Below are positions 19,882 through 31,116 of a DNA stretch of 64,000 bases, in pieces. The position numbers were made by a program, and so were the translations under genes. The DNA comes from CAMLIZ01 sp036231905 (GTDB lineage: Bacteria > Pseudomonadota > Gammaproteobacteria > Burkholderiales > Burkholderiaceae_C): NCBI RefSeq assembly GCF_036231905.1, contig NZ_JAZARE010000002.1, forward strand, positions 62,001 to 126,000, given 5' to 3'. The notes beneath the pieces were generated by a model. That model did not search any database and was not told the origin of the DNA. It saw only the letters and a program-made list of their open reading frames with translations. Within the stretch, counting starts at the first letter, position 1, and the number at the start of each line of letters is the position of its first letter.

Positions 19882-20244
19882 TCAAGGCGCGGCTCCGTCT
19901 GCCGCGGCCACCCAGCGCTTCCCCAACAGGGCACTGACCTGCGACCACACCTTGGTCGCAATGAACGCCACCGTGGCGAACACGCCGGCCAGCACCAGCC
20001 ACAGCGTGCGGCGCAAGGCGACGAGCGGATCCACCCCGCTGTCGAAGAATCCGAAGCTCAGCCACAGCAGCAAGGTGCCGCAGACCGCCAGCAGGTAGGC
20101 ACTGCGCACCCAGAACTCGGCGCCACCCTCGGCGTCGCAGAAGCCACGCAAGACCTTGATCAGGATTGGCCGCAGATAGGTCACGGCGAGCAGCGGCCCA
20201 AAGACCGGCAGGCACAGCGAGAGCAGGAAAAACGACGTGTTCAT
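19882..20244 (-). CDS. Small inner-membrane protein in the GbsR/DCC group
   Basis: 120 residues, with hydrophobic segments at about 2-24, 46-68 and 78-97, and a short C-terminal cytoplasmic or periplasmic tail. I do not recognise a named family. A TGGAGG ribosome site lies just before the ATG, and it follows the DCC-family gene by 30 nt on the same strand, so the two form an operon. The position suggests it is a membrane partner of the DCC protein, which is inference only. Confidence 0.65.
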   Translation of the reverse strand: MNTSFFLLSLCLPVFGPLLAVTYLRPILIKVLRGFCDAEGGAEFWVRSAYLLAVCGTLLLWLSFGFFDSGVDPLVALRRTLWLVLAGVFATVAFIATKVWSQVSALLGKRWVAAADGAAP

Positions 20245-20274
20245 GAGGACCTCCAGGGTTGAAGCAAAGGGGTG

Positions 20275-20730
20275 TTACAGCCGGCAGCTGCCGCCGGCGT
20301 CGCAGCGTCGCCCGGCTGCACGTTCGGCCGCCCGCCGCACCGACGTTTCGAACAGGCCATGCACCAGGGCGCGCGGAACACGATGCCGGTTGCGCGCGAG
20401 CCAGGGGTACAAGCGGTCCGCGAGCGCTCGCATGCCCGGCAGCCGCACCGGGGCCATCACCCAACCCAGGCCGACAGCGCGATAAGCGTGTTCGAACACC
20501 GGCACGCCGCGAATCACCGTGCCGTCCGCCTGCACGGCATGAATCAGCTCCAGCAGTTCGTCCACCGTCACGCCCGGCGGCGGCTCGTCAAAACCGGGCG
20601 CCGACACATCGACGAAGTGCAGCAGCCCGGCGTGGTTGCGGAGCATGAGGTTAGTCATCTCCGCATTGCACAGCGCGCACGCCGACTCGTAATAGAGCGT
20701 CAGCGGATACACGGATCTGGCGATCATCAT
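20275..20730 (-). CDS. DCC-family (DUF393) thiol-disulfide oxidoreductase-like protein
   Basis: 151 residues. The N-terminus LTLYYESACALCNAEMTNL carries the C-x2-C of the DCC family (the name-giving Asp is replaced by Glu/Ser here), followed by the family's thioredoxin-like pattern with a VPVFEHAYRAVGLGW segment. Function in the family is poorly known; a redox role is assumed from the cysteines. A strong AAGGAGG site precedes tandem ATG codons at 20730 and 20727. An 18-bp operator-like palindrome lies 17 nt upstream of the start. Confidence 0.75.
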   Translation of the reverse strand: MMIARSVYPLTLYYESACALCNAEMTNLMLRNHAGLLHFVDVSAPGFDEPPPGVTVDELLELIHAVQADGTVIRGVPVFEHAYRAVGLGWVMAPVRLPGMRALADRLYPWLARNRHRVPRALVHGLFETSVRRAAERAAGRRCDAGGSCRL

Positions 20731-20746
20731 CGCCCTCCTTCTTTAG

Positions 20747-20764
20747 TTTCGGTAAGTACAGAAA
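20747..20764. promoter_or_regulatory. Operator-like palindrome upstream of the DCC gene
   Basis: TTTCGGTAAGTACAGAAA fits the symmetrical pattern TTTCnGTAnnTACnGAAA. It matches 15 of 18 bases with the site before the GbsR-type gene (21394-21411), so it is probably a binding site of that regulator. It lies just upstream of the ribosome site of the DCC gene. Confidence 0.65.
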
Positions 20765-20773
20765 TTCATGGCC

Positions 20774-20796
20774 AAAAAAAGGAACCTTTGGCTCCT
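20774..20796 (-). terminator. Rho-independent terminator of the GbsR-type gene
   Basis: On the minus strand AGGAGCC-AAA-GGTTCCT forms a 7-bp stem (one G-T pair) followed directly by seven Ts. It overlaps the regulator's stop codon and separates it from the DCC gene, which therefore needs its own promoter. Confidence 0.75.
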
Positions 20797-21368
20797 CACA
20801 CATATGGCGGCGTCGGAAGCCCGGCGCTCGCGGTCCCCGCGTCCGCAGGCCCACGCACGAACTTCTGAATCGACGCCCCCATCCTCAGCACCTTTTCCAA
20901 GGTCGCCGGCGTCAACCTCAGCATCTCGTCGGACCAGGCGCCCAGCGCCTCCATGAAGCGCAGGGTTTCCTGCAGCCGGTCCTGCGTGTCCTGCGGTTCG
21001 CCGGGAAAGGCGGGCGAGCCCGTGATCTCGCGCAGCACGCGCACCGTGGGATCGAACTCGCGCTCCTTGCGCTCGCGCACGATGGTGCGGAACAGTTCCC
21101 ACACGTCGCTGGAGGTCTCGAAGTGATCGCGCCGATCGCCCATCAGGTGCACCACGCGGATCAGCTTCCAGTTCAACAACTCCTTCACGCTCGTGCTCAC
21201 ATGCGAGCGCGCTGCGCCCAGCGCGTCACAGATGTCCTCGGCGTTCAGCGGCTTGCCATGAAAGAACAGCAGCGCATGGATCTGCGCCACCGTGCGGTTG
21301 ACGCCCCAGGCCGTGCCCATCTCACCCCAGTGCAGCACGAAGCGCTTGCCGATGTCGCTCAGTTCCAT
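20796..21368 (-). CDS. GbsR/MarR-family transcriptional regulator
   Basis: 190 residues. The N-terminal winged helix (about 20-85: VAQIHALLFFHGKPLNAEDICDALG region then SHVSTSVKELLNWKLI) is typical of the GbsR branch of MarR proteins. The C-terminal half is helical and probably mediates dimerisation. A good promoter is visible: TTGACC (21403-21398), 17 nt, TAGACT (21380-21375), only 6 nt before the ATG, so the mRNA may begin at the start codon. The -35 lies inside an 18-bp palindrome, which implies autorepression. The same palindrome before the DCC gene indicates a small local regulon. Confidence 0.85.
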   Translation of the reverse strand: MELSDIGKRFVLHWGEMGTAWGVNRTVAQIHALLFFHGKPLNAEDICDALGAARSHVSTSVKELLNWKLIRVVHLMGDRRDHFETSSDVWELFRTIVRERKEREFDPTVRVLREITGSPAFPGEPQDTQDRLQETLRFMEALGAWSDEMLRLTPATLEKVLRMGASIQKFVRGPADAGTASAGLPTPPYV

Positions 21369-21374
21369 GCGGCC

Positions 21375-21411
21375 AGTCTAGGCGCTTCGCTTATTTCGGT
21401 CAACACAGAAA
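21375..21411 (-). promoter_or_regulatory. Promoter and overlapping operator of the GbsR-type gene
   Basis: The palindrome TTTCGGTCAACACAGAAA (21394-21411) contains the -35 element TTGACC on the minus strand; the -10 TAGACT follows after 17 nt. Binding there would block RNA polymerase. The site starts immediately after the stop codon of the VOC gene, so the regulator may also receive read-through from the propionate operon. Confidence 0.65.
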
Positions 21412-21879
21412 TCAGGTCAGTGCGGCGATCACCTCCGGCGGCGCCTGCACCAACTCGATCAGGACGCCTTCCCCGCCTACCGGGAACTCGTCGTTGCCCT
21501 TCGGGTGGATGAAGCAGATGTCGTGGCCCGCCGCTCCTCTGCGGATGCCACCCGGCGCAAAACGCACGCCGTTGGCAGCCATCCACTCCACGGCTTTCGC
21601 CAGGTCGTCCACCCACAGCCCGACGTGGTTCAGCGGCGTCGTATGCACCGCCGGCTTCTTGTCCGGATCGAGCGGCTGCATCAGGTCAACTTCCACAGCG
21701 TGAGGGCCATCACCGAGAGAACAGATGTCCTCATCAACGTTCTCGCGCTCGGACACGAAAGTGCTCTTGACCGTGAGCCCCAGCATGTCCACCCACAGCG
21801 ACTTCAGCCGCTGCTTGTCTGGCCCGCCGATGGCGATCTGCTGGATGCCGAGGATGCGGAACGGTTTGTTGTCGCTCAT
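21412..21879 (-). CDS. VOC-family protein, likely methylmalonyl-CoA epimerase
   Basis: 155 residues with two vicinal-oxygen-chelate modules: ILGIQQIAIGG...DMLGL at 9-35 and LNHVGLWVDDL at 83-93. The C-terminal FIHPKGN...GVLIELVQAP matches the end of methylmalonyl-CoA epimerases. Metal ligands would be H85, E142 and Q68; the usual first His is Q14/Q15 here, which is unusual. As the last gene of an operon with methylmalonyl-CoA mutase and propionyl-CoA carboxylase, conversion of (S)- to (R)-methylmalonyl-CoA is the obvious role. A generic glyoxalase-family function cannot be excluded. The ATG overlaps the pccA stop by 4 nt. Confidence 0.75.
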   Translation of the reverse strand: MSDNKPFRILGIQQIAIGGPDKQRLKSLWVDMLGLTVKSTFVSERENVDEDICSLGDGPHAVEVDLMQPLDPDKKPAVHTTPLNHVGLWVDDLAKAVEWMAANGVRFAPGGIRRGAAGHDICFIHPKGNDEFPVGGEGVLIELVQAPPEVIAALT

Positions 21880-23903
21880 TCGAAGCTCAGGATGGGTTGG
21901 TCCACGGCCAGGCTGTCGCCCTTCTTGGCGGTGATCTCCTTCACGACGCCGTCCTGCGTGGCGGTGAGGATGTTCTCCATCTTCATCGCCTCCACCACCG
22001 CCAGGCGCTCACCGGCCTGCACCTGCTGGCCGGGCTGCACCGCAATGTCCACCAGCAGCCCCGGCATCGGCGACAGCAACAGCTTGCTGGTGTCCGGCGG
22101 CGCTTTGTAGGGCATCAGCTTCGCCAGCTCAGCCGCACGCGGCGTGAGCACCAGCGTGTCGATGCGGCTGCCGCCATGCGCCACGCGGATCCACACGCCC
22201 TGGCGTTCGATCTGCGCCGTGAACGGCCGGCCGTTGCAGACGCCGCTGGCGCGGATGGTGCCGATGCGCCAGTCCTTCGCCAGCTCGTAGCGCTTGTCGC
22301 CCACCAGCACCACCACCGCGCCGTTGGTGGTCACCTTCACCGGGTGGTGGGTGTGCTGGCCGGCGTCGCCCTTGACCAGCACCACGAAGTCCTCGCGGAT
22401 CTGCACGCCATGGCCGGGCAGCTGACCGCTGATGCCGGCCGCGCGCTCCAGGAAGCGCCGGTTCGCCGCCGCGGCCAGCGCCACCAGAAAGTCCGGATCG
22501 TCGTGTGGCACGTCCTCCGGCCGGAAGCCCTTGGCGTAGTGCTCGGCGATGAAGCCGGTGTTGAACTGGCCGGCAGCGAACTTCGGATGCGCCAGCAGCG
22601 CGGACTGGAACGGGATGTTGCTCGAGATGCCGCGGATGATGAAAGCGTCCAGTGCCTCGCGCATCTTCGCGATCGCGTCGGCTCGGTCGGTGCCATGCAC
22701 GATGAGCTTGGCGATCATCGAGTCGTAGTACATCGGGATCTCGCCGCCTTCGAACACGCCGGTGTCTACGCGCACCCCTCCGCCTTCAGGCACCGGCATC
22801 GCCGCTTCCATGCTCGGGTGCGGCGGCTGGTACTTCACCAGCCGGCCGGTGGACGGCAGGAAGTTGCGGAAGGGATCTTCCGCATTGATGCGGCACTCGA
22901 TGGCCCAGCCGCGGCGCTGCACCTGCTCCTGCGTGAAGGGCAGCGGCTCGCCGGCGGCCACGCGGATCATCAGCTCCACCAGGTCGAGCCCGGTGATGCA
23001 CTCGGTGACCGGGTGCTCCACCTGCAGGCGGGTGTTCATCTCAAGGAAGTAGAAGCTCTGGTCCTTGCCGACCACGAACTCCACCGTGCCCGCGCTCTGG
23101 TACTTCACCGCCTTGGCCAGCGCCACCGCCTGGGCGCCCATCGCCTGGCGGGTGGCTTCGCTGATGAAGGGCGACGGCGCTTCCTCGATCACCTTCTGGT
23201 GGCGGCGCTGGATGGAGCACTCCCGCTCCCAGAGGTAGACCACGTTGCCTTGTGAGTCGCCCAGCACCTGGATCTCGATGTGGCGCGGCTCCTCGACGAA
23301 CTTCTCGATGAACACACGGTCGTCGCCGAAGCTGTTGCGCGCCTCGTTGCGGCAGGAGGTGAAACCGTCGAAGGCGTCCTTGTCGTTGTAGGCCACACGC
23401 AGGCCCTTGCCGCCGCCGCCGGCACTGGCCTTGATCATCACCGGGTAGCCGATCTCGCGCGCAATCGACACCGCCTGCTCGGGCGTGTCGATCGCTTCGT
23501 TGTAGCCGGGAATCGTGCTGACCTTGGCGTCGTTGGCCAGCTTCTTGGAGGCGATCTTGTCGCCCATGGCCGCGATGGAATAGTGCTTCGGGCCAATGAA
23601 GACGATGCCCTCTTCCTCCACGCGCCGGGCAAAGGCTTCGTTCTCCGACAGGAAGCCGTAACCCGGGTGCACCGCTTCCGCACCGGTCTGTTTGCAGACG
23701 GCGATGATCTTGTCGGCCTGCAGGTAGCTCTCGCGGCTGGGCGCGAGGCCGATCAGCACCGCCTCGTCGGCCAGTTCCACATGGCGGGCGTCCTTGTCGG
23801 CCTCGGAATACACCGCCACGGTGGCGATGCCCATCTTCTTGGCCGTCTTGATGACGCGGCAGGCGATCTCGCCGCGGTTGGCAATCAGGATCTTCTTGAA
23901 CAT
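21876..23903 (-). CDS. pccA: Propionyl-CoA carboxylase alpha (biotin-carrying) subunit
   Basis: 675 residues: biotin carboxylase domain from MFKKILIANRGEIACRVI, with the ATP-grasp glycine loop KASAGGGGKG near 170 and EMNTRLQVEHPVTE around 287-300; a BT-type linker domain; and a C-terminal biotinyl domain with VEAMKMENI, biotin Lys641, 35 residues from the end as usual. The frame is open 14 codons upstream, but ATG at 23903 follows a TGAGGCG ribosome site built into the pccB stop region. The pairing with pccB and mutase makes propionyl-CoA the probable substrate over 3-methylcrotonyl-CoA. Confidence 0.93.
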   Translation of the reverse strand: MFKKILIANRGEIACRVIKTAKKMGIATVAVYSEADKDARHVELADEAVLIGLAPSRESYLQADKIIAVCKQTGAEAVHPGYGFLSENEAFARRVEEEGIVFIGPKHYSIAAMGDKIASKKLANDAKVSTIPGYNEAIDTPEQAVSIAREIGYPVMIKASAGGGGKGLRVAYNDKDAFDGFTSCRNEARNSFGDDRVFIEKFVEEPRHIEIQVLGDSQGNVVYLWERECSIQRRHQKVIEEAPSPFISEATRQAMGAQAVALAKAVKYQSAGTVEFVVGKDQSFYFLEMNTRLQVEHPVTECITGLDLVELMIRVAAGEPLPFTQEQVQRRGWAIECRINAEDPFRNFLPSTGRLVKYQPPHPSMEAAMPVPEGGGVRVDTGVFEGGEIPMYYDSMIAKLIVHGTDRADAIAKMREALDAFIIRGISSNIPFQSALLAHPKFAAGQFNTGFIAEHYAKGFRPEDVPHDDPDFLVALAAAANRRFLERAAGISGQLPGHGVQIREDFVVLVKGDAGQHTHHPVKVTTNGAVVVLVGDKRYELAKDWRIGTIRASGVCNGRPFTAQIERQGVWIRVAHGGSRIDTLVLTPRAAELAKLMPYKAPPDTSKLLLSPMPGLLVDIAVQPGQQVQAGERLAVVEAMKMENILTATQDGVVKEITAKKGDSLAVDQPILSFE

Positions 23904-23914
23904 GGCGCCGCGCC

Positions 23915-25447
<1,533 letters not shown>

Positions 25448-25460
25448 GGAATGTGTCTCC

Positions 25461-26474
25461 TCAATGGAAAAGGTCGAGCAGGCGGCGTGCCGCCACCGAG
25501 GCCGCGGTGCGGCCGGCGCGTACGTCGGCGTTCAATTCATCCAGGGCGGCCTTCACCGCAGGGTGCTGGCGGAAGCGCTGCTTCAGGCCGGCATCGATGC
25601 GTTCCCACATCCAGGCCTGGTCCTGCCTGCGGCGGCGTTCCGCCAGGCGGCCGCTGTCGCCCTGCAGTTGCCTAAAGCGGGTGACCTGCTGCCAGAACTC
25701 GGGCAGGCCCAGCCCCTTCAGCGCCGAGAGCTGCAGCACCTGCGGATGCCACAGCTGGGTGTCGTGGACTGCGTGGTCCGGGTGGCCGTGTTGGCCAAAC
25801 AGGCGCAGCGCGCTGGTGATCTGCGCCCGCGCCCGCGTGGCCGCCGCCTCGTCCAGGTCGGCCTTGTTGATCACCACCAGGTCGGCCAGCTCCATCACGC
25901 CCTTCTTGATGGCCTGCAGGTCGTCGCCCGCGTTGGGCAGCTGCAGCAGCACGAACATGTCGGTCATGCCGGCCACCGCGGTTTCGCTCTGGCCCACACC
26001 CACGGTCTCCACGATGACGATGTCGTGGCCAGCCGCCTCGCACACCAGCATGGACTCGCGCGTCTTCTCCGCCACGCCGCCCAGCGTGCCGCTGGCCGGG
26101 CTGGGGCGGATGTAGGCCTGCGGGTGGACCGACAGGTGCTCCATGCGCGTCTTGTCGCCGAGGATCGACCCCCCCGACACGCTGGAGGACGGGTCCACCG
26201 CCAGCACCGCCACGCGATGGCCCTGGCCGATGAGGAAGAGGCCCAGCGCCTCGATGAAGGTGCTCTTGCCCACGCCGGGCACGCCGGAGATGCCCAGGCG
26301 CAGCGATTGGCCGGTGGCCGGCAGCAAGGCGTTGAGCAGCTCATCGGCGCGCAGCCGATGGTCCGCGCGGGTGGACTCCAGCAAGGTGATGGCCTTGGCC
26401 ATGGCGCGCCGCTGCGCCGCGCCCGGCGCACCGAGCACCGCATCCACCAGCGCCTGATCCGCTGCGGGCAGCAC
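25461..26474 (-). CDS. meaB: MeaB/ArgK-type GTPase chaperone of methylmalonyl-CoA mutase
   Basis: G3E-family P-loop GTPase, 337 residues from the proposed GTG start. Walker A is GVPGVGKST, with VDPSSSVSGGSILGDKTRM, the VETVGVGQSE switch and the guanine-specificity NKAD motif all present. MeaB loads and protects the B12 cofactor of the mutase. There is no ATG at the N-terminus in frame until well into the protein (RRAMAKAI); GTG at 26474, 5 nt after the scpA stop, gives the family length, though it has no strong ribosome site, so coupling to scpA is likely. The longer open frame upstream is inside scpA and is not real. Confidence 0.9.
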   Translation of the reverse strand: MLPAADQALVDAVLGAPGAAQRRAMAKAITLLESTRADHRLRADELLNALLPATGQSLRLGISGVPGVGKSTFIEALGLFLIGQGHRVAVLAVDPSSSVSGGSILGDKTRMEHLSVHPQAYIRPSPASGTLGGVAEKTRESMLVCEAAGHDIVIVETVGVGQSETAVAGMTDMFVLLQLPNAGDDLQAIKKGVMELADLVVINKADLDEAAATRARAQITSALRLFGQHGHPDHAVHDTQLWHPQVLQLSALKGLGLPEFWQQVTRFRQLQGDSGRLAERRRRQDQAWMWERIDAGLKQRFRQHPAVKAALDELNADVRAGRTAASVAARRLLDLFH

Positions 26475-26479
26475 GATGC

Positions 26480-28642
<2,163 letters not shown>

Positions 28643-28712
28643 GCAAGTGGCTCCTGAAACGCTTGGGCGGCATGATACCTGATGCATAATTCAGAATTCA
28701 AAATCCCGAGCA
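28643..28712. promoter_or_regulatory. Divergent regulatory region of scpA and the FCD regulator
   Basis: Seventy bases separate the two start codons and contain a conspicuously AT-rich stretch (28680-28704) with two small palindromes, ATGCAT and GAATTC, and the repeated half AATTCA. Promoters for both genes and the regulator's operator must lie here, but I cannot assign an exact box. CAAAAT (28699-28704) 8 nt before the plus-strand ATG could be a -10 element. Confidence 0.5.
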
Positions 28713-29381
28713 ATGCACCCGCCCGTGTCCGCCCTGCCCAAAGCCGCTGCTTCCATGCTGCCCACACGGGCCCTGTACATGGAAGTGGCAGAGCGGCTGC
28801 GCGAGAAGATCTTCAACCGCGCGCTGGAGCCGGGCAGCTGGATCGACGAGCAGCGCCTGGCGGCCGAATGGGGCATCAGCCGCACGCCGCTGCGCGAGGC
28901 GCTGAAGGTGCTGGCCGTCGAAGGCCTGGTGACCATGAAGCTGCGGCGCGGCGCCTACGTCACCGAGATGTCGGCACAGGACGTGTCGCAGGTCTACCAC
29001 CTGCTGGCGGTGCTGGAAAGCGACGCGGCCGCCGAGGTGGCAGCCCATGCGAGCGATGACCACATCGCCGAACTGCGCACGCTGCACGACAAGCTGGAAA
29101 AGCAGGTGAAGCAGCGTGAGTCCTTCTTCGTCACCAACGAGCGCTTCCACATGCGCCTGCTGGAGATCGCCGGCAACCGCTGGCGCACGCAGATCATTGC
29201 CGACCTGCGCAAGGTGATGAAGCTCAACCGCCACCACTCGCTGTTCAAGGCGGGCCGGCTGGCGGAGTCGCTGGCGGAGCACCGCGCGGTGATGCAGGCA
29301 CTGGAAGCACGTGATGCCGCGAAGGCTCAGCGCTTGATGCGTGCGCACTTCGAGAACGGGCTGGCGGCCGCCGGCGGCTGA
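28713..29381 (+). CDS. GntR-family (FCD-type) regulator of the propionate operon
   Basis: 222 residues: winged helix-turn-helix at about 25-90 with the family signature WGISRTPLREALKVLAVEGLV, and a C-terminal FCD ligand domain (about 95-215) with its metal-binding histidine pattern (ERFHMRLLEIAGN, LAEHRAVMQALEARD). Divergent to scpA, so it probably senses an intermediate of propionyl-CoA or methylcitrate metabolism and represses the operon; the effector is not deducible. No clear Shine-Dalgarno sequence precedes its ATG. Confidence 0.85.
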   Translation: MHPPVSALPKAAASMLPTRALYMEVAERLREKIFNRALEPGSWIDEQRLAAEWGISRTPLREALKVLAVEGLVTMKLRRGAYVTEMSAQDVSQVYHLLAVLESDAAAEVAAHASDDHIAELRTLHDKLEKQVKQRESFFVTNERFHMRLLEIAGNRWRTQIIADLRKVMKLNRHHSLFKAGRLAESLAEHRAVMQALEARDAAKAQRLMRAHFENGLAAAGG

Positions 29382-29408
29382 TCGACCGAGCACCTCCGAC
29401 TCCCAATG

Positions 29409-29431
29409 AAAACGGGGCCCGAAGGCCCCGT
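29409..29431 (-). terminator. Rho-independent terminator of gltA
   Basis: On the minus strand ACGGGGCC-TTCG-GGCCCCGT forms a perfect 8-bp stem capped by a TTCG tetraloop and followed by TTTT, about 20 nt after the gltA stop. The hairpin can also form on the plus strand at the end of the FCD regulator gene, though without a T-run there. Confidence 0.85.
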
Positions 29432-29451
29432 ATCTTGCGAAGTCGGCAGTA

Positions 29452-30768
29452 TCAGCGCTGGCCGATCGGCTTCACGTCGCGGCGGTTCGCGCCCACGTAC
29501 AGCTGGCGCGGACGGCCGATCTTGTACTCGGGGTCGCCGATCATCTCGTTCAGCTGGGCGATCCAGCCCACCGTGCGGGCCAGCGCGAAGATGGCGGTGA
29601 ACAGGCTCACCGGGATGCCGATGGCGCGCTGCACGATGCCGGAGTAGAAGTCGACGTTCGGGTACAGCTTGCGCGACACGAAGTAGTCGTCTTCCAGGGC
29701 GATCTTCTCCAGCGCCATCGCCAGCTTGAACAGCGGGTCGTCGTGCAGGCCCAGTGCGTTGAGCACCTCGTGGCAGGTTTCGCGCATCAGCTTGGCGCGC
29801 GGGTCGTAGTTCTTGTACACCCGGTGGCCGAAGCCCATGAGCTTGATGCCGGAGTTCTTGTCCTTCACCTGCTTGATGAAGTCGCCGATCTTCTCCACGC
29901 CGCCGTTGCGCTGGATCTCCTCCAGCATGTTGAGCGCCGCTTCGTTGGCGCCACCGTGCGCCGGGCCCCAGAGGCAGGCCACACCGGCCGCGATGGCGGC
30001 GAAGGGGTTGGTGCCGGACGAGCCGCACAGCCGCACCGTGGAGGTGGATGCGTTCTGCTCGTGGTCGGCGTGCAGGATGAAGATGCGGTCCATCGCGCGC
30101 ACCAGCACGTCGTTGGGCTCGTATTCCTCACACGGCGTGGCGAACATCATGTGCATGAAGTTCGCGGTGTAGCTCAGCTTGTTCTTCGGGTACATGTAGG
30201 GCTGGCCCACGCTGTACTTGTAGGCCATGGCCACCAGGGTCGGCATCTTGGCGATCAGGCGGATCGCCGCGATTTCACGGTGCTGCGGATTGTTGATGTC
30301 CGTGCTGTCGTGATAGAAGGCCGACAGCGCGCCCACCAGGCCCGTCATCACCGCCATGGGGTGCGCGTCGCGGCGGAAGCCGCGCAGGAAAAACTGCATC
30401 TGCTCGTTGACCATCGTGTGGTTGGTCACGCGGGCCACGAAGTCCTTCTTCCCGGCGGCGTCGGGCAGCTCCCCGTACAGCAGCAGGTGGCAGGTTTCGA
30501 GGAAGTCGCAGTTCTCGGCCAGTTGCTCGATCGGGTAGCCGCGGTACAGCAGTTCGCCCTTGTCGCCGTCGATGTAGGTGATGGTGGAGTTGCACGCCGC
30601 CGTGGACATGAAGCCCGGGTCGTAGGTGAACTTGCCGGTCTGGGCGTAGAGCTTGCGGATGTCGATGACATCGGGGCCGACCGATCCCTTGTAGATCGGC
30701 AGGTCCATGCTCGCGCTGCCGTCGCTGAACGACAGGGTGGCCTTCACGTCGGACTGGGTCATCGTCAT
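29452..30768 (-). CDS. gltA: Citrate synthase
   Basis: 438-residue type II citrate synthase that condenses oxaloacetate and acetyl-CoA. The signature segments are intact: LHADHEQNASTSTVR, the catalytic GFGHRVYKNYDPRA and the GPAHGGANEAAL loop, plus an N-terminal beta domain with YDPGFMSTAACNSTITYIDG typical of NADH-sensitive gram-negative enzymes. It closes the sdhC-D-A-B-E-gltA run, 27 nt after sdhE, with its own terminator. Confidence 0.97.
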   Translation of the reverse strand: MTMTQSDVKATLSFSDGSASMDLPIYKGSVGPDVIDIRKLYAQTGKFTYDPGFMSTAACNSTITYIDGDKGELLYRGYPIEQLAENCDFLETCHLLLYGELPDAAGKKDFVARVTNHTMVNEQMQFFLRGFRRDAHPMAVMTGLVGALSAFYHDSTDINNPQHREIAAIRLIAKMPTLVAMAYKYSVGQPYMYPKNKLSYTANFMHMMFATPCEEYEPNDVLVRAMDRIFILHADHEQNASTSTVRLCGSSGTNPFAAIAAGVACLWGPAHGGANEAALNMLEEIQRNGGVEKIGDFIKQVKDKNSGIKLMGFGHRVYKNYDPRAKLMRETCHEVLNALGLHDDPLFKLAMALEKIALEDDYFVSRKLYPNVDFYSGIVQRAIGIPVSLFTAIFALARTVGWIAQLNEMIGDPEYKIGRPRQLYVGANRRDVKPIGQR

Positions 30769-30795
30769 CGCAGTTCCTTTCTTTGCTTCAATTCT

Positions 30796-31065
30796 TCAAA
30801 CCGGTGTTCTCATCATCGCGAGCACGGTCCTGACGTCCGCCCTGTCGAGTTCACCTTCGGGCTGCTTGCGCGACAGCAGAAGGTCGAGCAGGTCGTTGTC
30901 GGGCAGCGCCATCAGCGCTTCGAGCGCCTGGGCCTGCCGCACCGTGAGCGCCGCCTCGTGGCGACGGAAGAAGCGCTCGATGAACAGGTCGTTCTCGAGC
31001 AGGCCGCGGCGGCAGCGCCACCTCAGCTTGCTCAAGGCTCGGGGGTCCAGCGCAGTGTCCATCAA
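30796..31065 (-). CDS. sdhE: FAD assembly factor SdhE
   Basis: 89-residue helical protein that promotes covalent attachment of FAD to SdhA. The invariant RGxxE motif appears as R20-G21-L-L-E24 in WRCRRGLLENDL. It sits between sdhB and gltA, 51 nt after sdhB, the usual betaproteobacterial place. Length and motif leave little doubt. Confidence 0.93.
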   Translation of the reverse strand: MMDTALDPRALSKLRWRCRRGLLENDLFIERFFRRHEAALTVRQAQALEALMALPDNDLLDLLLSRKQPEGELDRADVRTVLAMMRTPV

Positions 31066-31116
31066 TTGGCTTTCTGGAGGCTGAACGCGGCGTCTAAACC
31101 TGTGCGCACCGACCGG

